Below are positions 13,001 through 23,300 of a stretch of 64,000 nucleotides of DNA, piece by piece. A model generated the notes under the pieces. It did not search any database. It saw nothing but the letters and a program-made list of their open reading frames with translations, and was not told the DNA's origin. Source of the stretch: Enoplolaimus lenunculus (Eukaryota > Nematoda > Enoplea > Enoplida > Thoracostomopsidae); the NCBI GenBank assembly GCA_030248215.1, contig JASANG010002860.1:1-64000 (forward strand), given 5' to 3'. Both the position numbers and the translations under genes were made by a program. Position 1 is the stretch's first letter. Each line of letters opens with the position of its first letter.

Positions 13001-13216
13001 AACACCGTACCATAATTTGCCTTATACTTAGTAATTAATTGTATTTATAAGTATCTCTTAAAACGTTCCTCCAAGTGTAAAAGTTGTTTCCCCTTATATG
13101 TCTTAAACTTTAATATTCATTTCTCAGCACAATTTAACTAAATATTGCAGGCGATTTGAGGTTTAACAATAAACCTTGCAAATAACCAAGCGCTCATGTA
13201 TACATCAACAGGTCCC
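10083..13216. other. Intergenic, no gene seen
   Basis: AT-rich DNA upstream of the sugar transporter. It holds a solo Harbinger MITE end near 10720-10750 (CTGCCCCAGTTATAA then GGACCCCGCATAA) and a tRNA-like module at 10772. The remaining frames (for example 11497-11808) overlap frames on the other strand and show no family features. Confidence 0.45.
10772..10847 (-). ncRNA. tRNA-like module (tRNA-derived SINE head or tRNA pseudogene)
   Basis: On the minus strand, CTGCGT at the start pairs with ACGCAG at the end. An A-box-like TTGCTTAGTGGTTAGAGTA and a B box GGGTTCGAGCAC are at the expected spacing. The anticodon stem is weak, so a working tRNA is unlikely. Confidence 0.5.
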
Positions 13217-13637
13217 GGCCGACGTAAAGATCAGGGGTGGAACGTTCATCTGCGGGACTGGAATGAAGTAAGCTTATAGGATTTAGATTCTTTTGTTTAA
13301 CGCAAAGGGATAATGATCAAAATAACGGGAACGGATATTGAAGTATAAAAGTTTCAAAGATGTTTTATTTTTCTGCCAACACAATTGAGGTATGCAAATA
13401 TTCATTGGGCTTTTAAACGATATTTTATATACTTGATTTATCAGCTCGTTTATGAACTGGTGACAATTTTAATAATATTGCATGTTAACATAAACGTGTA
13501 AGATAAAGTCAAGCGCTCATGTAAACGTAACAAGCCCCAAACTAATTCGTGTTTGATAGCCGCGCGCTTAGGCTTAGATTTGCCCTAAAGCTTACGATTC
13601 AAGCTTACATGGTTCAGGACCTGTTCTATACATCAGC
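13217..13637. mobile_element. GCCTAA-core hAT-type MITE, expanded copy
   Basis: The left end GGCCGACGTAAAGATCAGG and right end CAGGACCTGTTCTATACATC match the family of 16291 and 3864. The interior is longer than in other copies and carries unrelated AT-rich DNA, suggesting an insertion or a different subfamily. Confidence 0.55.
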
Positions 13638-14430
13638 CGAACCGATCGAATCCTGGTTGTGGAAACCAATACAGCAGGGTGCAACCGGAAGTGAAAAATA
13701 CCTGAGCCGGAGGTCAACAAAATATGTCAAAGCTGGAGGTGAGGCGAAATTAGGTAGTTAAAATGACATTAATCTGTCAATTTTTGCAAATATCTATGTT
13801 ATTTAATGTTTTGGTTTAATTACAAGATGTAGCTAATTTTTTCTCATAAGTGTACCGAAAATAAAACAAAGCGCACAAAACAAATAACCGTGGCAAAATT
13901 CAACAGAATGTCACTACCATACATGCAGTAATCTCCGACAGGGAGGTCGATTTTCTGCCGGAGCCACACCTCCGGTTGTACCCTGCAATACACACATCAG
14001 ACAGGCTTTTGCACGCTACCCCCACATTGAAACTCAAACTTAGAAATATGCTTAAATATTTATATACACACACAAGGTTTTGCTGTAGCCTAAGCCTTTA
14101 CCTAAAATGCGGCGGAAGCGTACAATATTCCATCTCATAAATAATGCACATTGTTTGATACGTTGGGCTCAAGCGAAAGCCAAACCATTGTTACGGCATC
14201 TTATCCAAATCGTAAGTATATCTATGCACAAATCCTTAGATCAATGTAAATTATAGTCTTACCGCGTTGAACAAATCTATACTTGCGCAATTTCCTGCAT
14301 TACGTAATACTTTGACAGACGCAGGGCACCTCATTATAAACCATAGAAAATTTGTCAAAATTTGTAAAAATTTGTATAAAAATAAATATTAATTGCTAAA
14401 ATTTAACTAATTCAAACTGTAGTTACACTG

Positions 14431-14569
14431 GCCCATGTTACTTTAACGGGCGCCCAGGTTTCTGGTGGATCTATAAAATAGTAGGCTTCGATAATCTTAG
14501 ATTTCACTTTTTTGCGTAGGCTTCGGAATACGCTTACTGTTACGCCCCTTAAAGTTTTAACATTGGCTC
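14431..14569. mobile_element. TTAGGC-family hAT-type MITE, copy 3, with 8-bp target duplication
   Basis: Starts GCCCATGTTACTTTAACGG and ends TAACATTGGCTC. TTACACTG lies on both sides (14423-14430 and 14570-14577). The hexamer run is almost lost in this 139-bp copy, showing that the ends, not the hexamers, define the family. Confidence 0.8.
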
Positions 14570-15599
14570 TTACACTGAACAGAATACACTTGTAAACGAT
14601 AACGGACGTTTTGGACGAGTTTTGAAAATAAATAAATTAATCACTTTTGTACACTTCCCCTCACAAATTTATTCAAAGTCTGAGCAAAGACCTATACATA
14701 TACCTAATCCTAAAACCTAATCGTGTCTAAATCTGCCACTCTCGAAAACTGTGGGGAAAGTGTAGAAAAGCTAAAAATCAATTGATAACGTTGTTGTTGT
14801 TGCTGCTTCTGCAGGCGAATTCAATGACGTTTTGATGCGTCATTTCCTGTCCCGTTTCCGAAGTTTTTCAGCTTTTATTTACCTTTAAAATATGATGTCA
14901 CTTATTGAAAATCTTGCAAGCAAATACTCTTTCGTAGAATTTTCGCAAATTGCAATTTAGCGGTTTAGATTTCAACAGGAAACCGTTGGGCAAAGTTTGC
15001 CGACAAACGGTTAAAAACGTTGTAATGGTGTTACATTTTACGACAACATAAAAACCAAACTGAATTTCCCGGCTGTAAGCAAGCCTACATTGTACGCTAC
15101 CTGGTTCCGGTTCTGGCAGAAATGTCGATTTTACTTCGATTAACAAACCGGAACAATGTTCTGCCCCTATATACAACATTCCTATATACGCATACAACAT
15201 AGTGCGACCCGATATCCGGCTCCGGCAAAAAATTGACATCCGGCTCCGGTATTTTAAATTGCTGGATATTATTTTACAAAAACTTCAAAAAATTGATGCC
15301 ATTTTTTGTAATTATGCCAAGTACCACCGATCTGATTGACTTTAACTTTTACATATTTTTTCTGTCACACTTGTACATGTAAATGTTTGTATGTGACCTT
15401 GTACGTTCACAATCTTCACTGAGCAACAATAACGCTGGGAAACCAGATATATAGATGACGAACTTTAATCTAGGGGTGTAACAGAATATGTCTCAGCATA
15501 TTTCTTTTATTCCTAAGGCTAAGCCTAAACTTCGACTTTAGCGTAAAACTTGGGTCTACAACTAAGTATAAGCCTAAGCGAAAATAATAGCGTTAATCC
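14570..15599. other. Intergenic, no gene seen
   Basis: Includes a fragment with GATATCCGGCTCCGGCA repeats near 15210-15260 related to the CCGG-rich MITEs, and a short CCTAAG run near 15515-15580. The 113-codon minus frame at 14898-15239 runs into that fragment and is not taken as a gene. Confidence 0.4.
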
Positions 15600-15690
15600 G
15601 AGCCCGGATGTCCGGACACCGCCCATGAAAAGTCTCGGTCTCGGTCAACTTTTGGTTATCACCGAAAAAAATAAAATTTTCAAAATAAAT
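15600..15690. mobile_element. End fragment of the GTCTCGG hAT-type MITE
   Basis: Contains ACCGCCCATGAAAAGTCTCGG and TCTCGGTCAA, matching the end of the intact element at 19771-20225. No partner end is visible nearby. Confidence 0.5.
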
Positions 15691-15825
15691 TTCAAATGCT
15701 TGTTTCGGTTTTTGTGTTTTTTATAGTTTTTTGCGTGTTTTCAGAATATCTGATAAAATTATTGAGCGAAATTTTACTCATTAGGCGTTATTTACTTCAG
15801 TAATATCAACTTCTGCTTTTTACAG

Positions 15826-16073
15826 GTCTACCAGCATCTGCTGAATCCTCGACTTCTAGTGTCGGTTCCAAACCACCAAGACTTGCTAAATATCGAGACT
15901 TGCCGAAACTGCGACTTCAATCTCTGATTTTAGCCACCTCTCACCTACAGAAAACAGTATGTCCTCAAAAGGAACATGAGCCAAACGGATATTGGAACTG
16001 GAAGCAACGCTACAACCGCTTGCACCCTGACACATATATATGTATGTTATTTAACGTGATTCATGCGTCATAA
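15826..16073 (+). pseudogene. Open frame behind an acceptor-like site, unknown
   Basis: Behind TTTTTACAG an 82-codon frame with no Met at its start runs to TAA at 16071. It contains SSTSSVGSKPPRL and NGYWNWKQRYNRLHPD. A possible AATAAA follows near 16116. I do not recognise the protein and find no upstream exons, so it may be a stranded terminal exon or chance. Near its 3' end the DNA reads GCTTGCACCCTG, resembling the terminus of CAGGGTG MITEs, so it could be mobile-element derived. Confidence 0.2.
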
Positions 16074-16290
16074 TCCCCTCAAACACTAAAACTATACCAA
16101 CGTCGACAGGCAATTAATAAAGTAACATATTCCAACAATTAAGATTGGCACAGTATCGCCTTTAGAACACGATGCCAATATACTATCCCTATGATCATAG
16201 TCAAAACACAGCCTAAAGCTATCAGCCTTCTTCAATGACGAATAGTTTCAGTACTCAACACTGTATATTGCGAAACAGTGTCAAAAATTG

Positions 16291-16476
16291 GGCCAATGTA
16301 AATAACAGGGGCGGAACAGTATCGTACGCACATTCCAAAGCCTAAGCCTAAACCTTAGCGTAAGAATGAGTTTATTCCTAAGCCTAAGCCAAGCAACAAA
16401 AATAGTCTAAAGCTTAAGCTTACTCTTTTCTAGTCCCAGAGAAAAACGTGTTCGGCCCCTGATCGTTACATATGCC
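16291..16476. mobile_element. GCCTAA-core hAT-type MITE, intact copy with 8-bp target duplication
   Basis: The 186-bp element starts GGCCAATGTAAATAACAGGG and ends CCCCTGATCGTTACATATGCC (inverted). AAAAATTG flanks both ends (16283-16290 and 16477-16484). The interior holds CCTAAGCC hexamers and AATAGTCTAAAGCTTAAGC. Confidence 0.85.
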
Positions 16477-17106
16477 AAAAATTGTTAGCTTAGTAACCAC
16501 ATAGCAAACTAATAATACCCGAAAAGCCAATGAATAACCAGCCTGAGTAATCGTATTTGTGTGTACATTTGTACGAATTTAACAACGTTACCCATATTTT
16601 AGACACACACAGAAACATAGAAGACAAGCATATTGCGATAATCTAAAGCTAATAGCTTGAAATCATCTGAATATAAGTTGTTCGCATATGACAAATAAAA
16701 CAAAAAAATATCCAACGCCGATGCTTGGCAATACGGACGTATACAAGGCGGACAAATCCTACAAACAACATATCATCCCGAAATTTCTGGAGACCACAAA
16801 CCCTTATTTACCTATGCCTATATCGGTTCAGCCGAAAACAAATCAATCCTGGCTAGACATCAGGTTGGGAACTATTTAGAATTCGGTAATTACTAGAGTT
16901 ACATTCGGGTTAGGATATTCGTTTTATTTTCGCCGGAGGATTCCGGACCGAAAAATTCATACGTATAAATTTTCTTTTTTTTTGCAATATAACTGGTGTA
17001 ATAACCGTAGTTGGAACTGAGCATTCACTTTATCTGCTGTATTTTAAATTTTTATAACCCACGTAAGCGAAATTTACCTTCGATGATTTATTTTCAGTGA
17101 TTGTCA

Positions 17107-17259
17107 TGGTTTACACATACTATAATAATGAAACCTAATTTTTATCGTCATTTATAGTGAAATATCTTAATTTCCACCGATCAAAATTTAATGCCGTTAA
17201 AAATTTACTGTAACCGGAAGGTGAAAAAATGCTGGAACGGGAATTCCGGTTGCACACTG
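17107..17259. mobile_element. CCGGAA-core CAGGGTG MITE, right-end fragment
   Basis: The last 150 bp of this family: ATCTTAATTTCCACCGATC, AACCGGAAGGTGAAAAAATG and the end GGTTGCACACTG. It closely matches 31365-31545. It lies just downstream of the stop codon of the nucleoredoxin-like gene, so that gene's 3' UTR may end in it. Confidence 0.65.
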
Positions 17260-17312
17260 ATGATATACGTGTATTGCATTGAACAACGATACACGAAGAT
17301 ATATATGTCGAT

Positions 17313-20300
17313 TTAAGCACATTTCGTTTTCCAGTCTTCGTAGACTTGTTTGGGCGCTTTCGCGCTACCCTGAACATCGCCACGGCCGTTTTCAACTACA
17401 GCAGTTCCGTCTGGCTTCACTACAATTAACGCAGGAATGCCTTGAACACCGTACTTTTTTGCCATTTCTCTGAAACAAGATAGATAGATAGATAGATAGA
17501 GACACGGAAGATGGCATATAAACTGTGCATACTGTAAAAAGCCCATTACACCGTCATTTCTTGCTTCATCTCCTACTCTAGAGCCGACCTAACGTTCATC
17601 TAGATGTTTAACTTCTTCACTGAGACTGTGCTTCGGTCGATCAATAAAAATATCTGGAACGACACAGATATTTCGACTTCGAGAGAAATGAACAGTAAGT
17701 GGGTCATAGATGGTTGAACCTCCACGCCATTTCTCGTACACCAAACATAAACTGTTTTTAGTGACCAACTTATTCTGCGCGGTGCAGTCTCCAACGATAT
17801 GACCTGTACAATTATCACGACATTATCTGAATATGTTTAAGTAAATACAGTTTGTTTTCCTAACTGCAGTAACAGATCATCTACAACCATTGACCATAGC
17901 AAGGGTGACAAAACACCACCTTGTGGGCAACCTTGATGTACACGAACGTTTATTTCTGTAGGACCCATTTGAGCCAACTCGTTTAATCCTACTCGCAAAT
18001 ATACTGGTGCTATCTCATCTATTCCTGAAATGTCTTGGATGCTGTACTTTTTTTGAGATATCACTGAAACACCGTTGCAAAACAAACGTCAGTCTTTCGC
18101 AACGCAGCGAACTAGCGGAAGTGAATGAAACATTGTAACACTAATATATTTCTCCAAAATCTTTTTATTTCAAGTTTACGTACACATACGTAACTTAGCC
18201 CATATTTGTCCAATGTTTCTGCATAACATATATACATATCTACAAGTGTTGCTCCAAGGCCGCAACTTTTACCCGAGCCGGGGATGCGGTATGTGGCCCA
18301 CTGAATATTCTTTAAGAATGTATTTGAAACGTTGAGTTGACTTAAGTTTGCTATACGATATATATGCCGCAACGTAAAAATAAATACAAGTATGTACATG
18401 TTTTATAAAGCTTTTGTTTGTGTCACCGAAACACCACATTATTCTTCAGTAGGGAACGACCGGATCCAAATTTTTGCATTTACCGGATCCGAATCCGGAT
18501 CTTAAAATTCAGATCCGGCCCGGATCCGGATCTTACTAGCTGGATAATTTTTCAATACCTAATGTATATAAAATAGAAAAAGTTCAACTGATTCTTGTGC
18601 AAAATTAGTCAACAAAACTTGCAGCAACTAAAAAGAAGTCTTTAAAATTTTTTATGGTTGTTCTTCTTCTGCAACAACACTGGTCTCCACGTGGATGTCA
18701 TTAACCTGACATTCCAACAGAGCATTAATGCTCACACAGTGCTTATTAGATTACGTACGCATAGTTGAAATACATACACTAATTTTGGTATGTTTTTGTT
18801 TGTATATCAAATTTCGGATCCGAAGATCCGGTAGTTTATTTTACCGGATCCGGTTCCGGATCTTAAAAGTTGCAGAGATCCGGCCCGGATCCGGATCTTA
18901 AAAATTGCAGAGATCCGGCCCGGATCCGGATCTCGGATCCAGTCGATCCCTATTCTTCAGCTCTTTAAGATACATCGAATTGCATTTAAAATTTCACAAG
19001 CTTTGATAATCTCAATATATAACTAAACTCATGTGCAAATCACAATTGATGCCACCACAGAATTTTCTAAATCCAGGCTGAAATTCAGCCATATCTCTAA
19101 ACTAAATTCGTTATATACATAGTTACGTATATATATTTCTGATTTTAAAGACATACAATATAATTATTATGTACCTACGTAACGCAATTGCAGTACTAAA
19201 TCTTAACAATACCACACCATATTCTGGTTTTGATCTCTATTGGAAAGGGGCATGGAGTGTGATGACTATCGTGAAATTCTCCACGAGCAAGCGATGCGTA
19301 TTTAACTCAATTAAATTTTTATCAAACAGGAAAACATATGCATATAATTTTTATTTAAAAATAAAACAAATTTTGCTAACACAAAATATTTAGTTTGTTC
19401 AGCTCATACACAACGATATAAATAAAATTAGTATATCCCTACGTATATGTACATACGTATATACGTAATAACGACTTTATTTTGTGCAATCACAGGGCCT
19501 TCGGGATGCGGCACCGCTCCCCGTACAAACATCTTAGCCTGCACGGCCGATATGTATTTTTTCGACCGAACGCAACGAACCATATGCCAGAAAAAATTTC
19601 CTTCTGTCCTCTATAATCCTATTGGGGAATTGCATCTTCCGCTTCCCCCAATAACAATTCTCTTTTCGTAGTTGTGCAACTGTGCAAGCAAACACAAATT
19701 GAAAACATTCATAGACAAATATATAAAAGCAAAAATTTGTTTGAAATCTCAGCTGTATCGCAGTTATTATCACGGATGGACGGTCTTGGTTGGCCTCGGC
19801 AAGCCTCAGGATTTGGCTGGTCTCGGTCTCGCTTTTTTCAGTCTCGGCGGTTTGCAAACACCAAGACAGACAGCGAATCCGTTTGTCCGGGAGCAAAAAC
19901 AACACTATAGCTCTGAATTAGAACTTGTACGAATGGTGTTTTGAGACAGTGCGATTTGTCCCGATCCTGTGCGAAAGGAATGGCAACAGTAGCCAAGTTG
20001 AAAATAAAGTAAAAAAAATAAATTTAGGCGGCAATTTATTAGTTTTTAATTGTATCAAGCGGCAATTCAAAGTAGATAAAATATTCAAAAGTTTTGTTGA
20101 AAAATTCTTATTTTTATTTTCGATAACGGTTAAAAATTGACCGAGACGTAAGGCCAAAAGTCTCGGTATCGGTAGGTCGCGTTTCGGTCTCCGTCTGGTG
20201 TTTTGACCGAGACCGCCCATCCCTGGTTATTATAGCTAGATTGAAACATAAAGCATGAAACGTTATCCTCAGCTGGCTAGACATATAGTATATTGAAGGG

Positions 20301-23300
20301 TTGGAACTGGCCGACCTGGTCTTAAACGTTGCGCTCGCGGCCTAACCTTAATTCCTTTCAATTTTTATAAATTCTGCGGTCACGGCGTAGCGCAGCAAGG
20401 ATTTTTAAACGCAGGGTTATGTTCTGCCAAAATTTCAAAGAAGAGTCACTTGTGTCCCTAAATCGCAATGATTCCCACCTATACGGATGTAAAAAGTTTT
20501 GTACTCCACTGACCGGATTCGCTGCCTTTTGCACCCGTCTGTCGTTGGAGCTATTGTGGCTCTGAACGAAACTGCACTAAACGATATTTAGTGACATATG
20601 AAACACAGTGTTACGTATGTTTAAATGGTTTGTTTTGTCTTATTTTTTGCTATAAACATTATAAAATCACCGGGCCCGGGCGCTAAAAACCGGGCCGGTT
20701 CTAACCCAGGTACAGTGTAGATTCAACATAAAACGACTAGATATATATACCAGGAATACCAGAGCCGCATATACAATTGCTGCTCAATGTACGTGGATAG
20801 TATATATCAATATATATCACAAATTGTTCGATATTTTATCGCTAACACCAGTTGTAGTGGGACTACATGTATTGAGCGAAGCTCGAACAACATACGTACC
20901 TACGCAATTAAGCTAATTGCCAAACTAGTTATTAGCTAACTATTCATTTATCGGTGTTGCAGGTTTGCAAACAATTTATTCAGAACCATCGCACCCAAAA
21001 ACCCTTGAGTAACTCTAATAATTTAGTTAAATTATTTAAAAAGTCCTAATTTAAGCTTATTAATTAAGCTAAAATGCAAATTAGCTATTAGCTAACTATT
21101 CAATTATCGGTTTTTTGGTAAACAATTTATTCAGATTCTTCGCAGCGTCACACCATTTGGTACTAGTTATTCGCTAACTAATAAGTTATATATCGGTTTT
21201 GAAGGTTTGCAAACAATATATTCGGATTTCTAGCACCCTAAAACAATTTAGTACAGAAGTTCCGTTGTTTGAGAACCCTAATAATTAGTCAAAAAATGTA
21301 AAAAGTCCCAATTTAGGTTTAACTAATAATGAAACAGCTTAAAATTTTAAAATCCAAATGTGAGTTTAACACCCAGGATAATAGGCTTTTAAAAAGTTTA
21401 TCAAAACCGGTTCATCCATTGAAAGAGACTTCGAGGTGTTTGGACAGAGTTGGTATGTTACAGTCTTAGAAAACTAGGATGATTAAATTAAAATCTTGAT
21501 GACTCTCTTGAAACAGCTTAAAATTTTAAAATCCAAATGTGAGGTTAACACCCCAGGATAATAGGCTTTTAAAAAGTTTATCAAAACCGGTTCATCCATT
21601 GAAAGAGACTTCGAGGTGTTTGGACAGAGTTGGTATGTTACAGTCTTAGAAAACTAGGATGATTAAATTAAAATCTTGATGACTCTCTTATGAACCTATT
21701 CAGTTTCTTTATGTTTATTTTCAATTTTATTCAGCCTACGTATGTGCTCTATAGACTCTATACCGAACTTCACTATAAACCGAACATCTCGTTCAGAAGT
21801 GCTGTACAGATTCTTATTCCATTCTTCAACAATCGCAAATACGTACTCGAATTAGACAGTCCTATTTTATACATATGCTTATTTAATTGACAGTGTCCAG
21901 TAACTATTTGTTAGTAATCTAACCCTAATTCTATTAAATGGCACAGTAAAACTAGTGTATTTTCGTTTCAGTTTACTAAAGAATATCTTCGTATTTCGGC
22001 ACGTTTCGACTCTCGAGAACAAAACATAAAACGTTTCGCACAACTCCGAGCTTCAATTAGAGTTTTGCTTCACTCAATAAATTTCACAACATATTATGTT
22101 CATCACACATAACTGTTGTTGAGGCAGGATGCTGCTGGACACTGCAGTTTTTTCGCTTCAGTGTGATTAAGACCCAATTGAGAAATATGCACCGCCATAG
22201 ATTTGCAATAACAACAAATGTGAATATTCACGTTACCTGGGTACGATCGGATATTGATTTACCGGATATATAGCATCTAAACTTTTTAACTATTTTAAGT
22301 ACGTATATATTTAAGTCACAGGATATATATGAATTGTTACTTTGAATTCAGCGTATTAAAATTTAAGCTTCTTATCCTGTCCAGAAATGTAACTGCAGCA
22401 AGATGTTAAATAAGCTCACACGTAAAAAGCAGTTTCTATGAAACTCGGGGCAGCCACCGCAAACATCCGGTACCCTGTAGGTTTATACCGCATACGGTAA
22501 ACAGATATTAATCTAGATCTGGATATTGGGTGTACGTATTCCCCAAGATTCCCGAAGCTATATAATCCTACTGTTAAAGGTGCATTACTACATAAACCAA
22601 TTTAAGTGCCGATAAATAAAACTATGTTGGCCCAGTCTCTGTTATTACATACTTAAATATTTACATACAGCTAGACAATACTATAATGTTTAGTATATAA
22701 CGCTCTTTCTTATCAAAGTCGTCTGATAACGCAGTTCATAAAATTGAAACAACCCAGAAACGACGCCCCAAATGTTGTTGTAAGATTATACATTAAATAA
22801 TCCAGATAAGGCGAAAAAATAGGACAGAGTAGAATCGAAGAAGTGACTTAGATATGACGCTAAACCATAGCCATTAGTGCTAAAACATTCATATTTTAAA
22901 AATATGTATATACGTTACACTAAGAGTGTATGATGCATACTTCAACAAGAGTATGCAACTGAGGAGTAAATTGTGTGTAGACAAGAATGTACCCGGCACA
23001 CGTTGCGTTTTGGCCTATCACCCTTTATTTACAGGGGGTACAAGCTGTGAGGCCCGGGACTCTATGTATCCGGAATCAAAAATTGCTCCGCTCATCTTAT
23101 AGTTTAATTTATGTTTATTGTGTGTGACAGCGACTTTCCCTCTAAACAAGAGGGTCGGCCAAAACCGCAACGTGGGCTGGTACATTTTGTATCACGCGGA
23201 ACCCCAAGAGGTGCGCTCATGTATCATGCACTCTTGGCTATACTTACTGCATATATACTAAATAAGCTTGATTTAAATACGGTATCGTACTACACACGCA

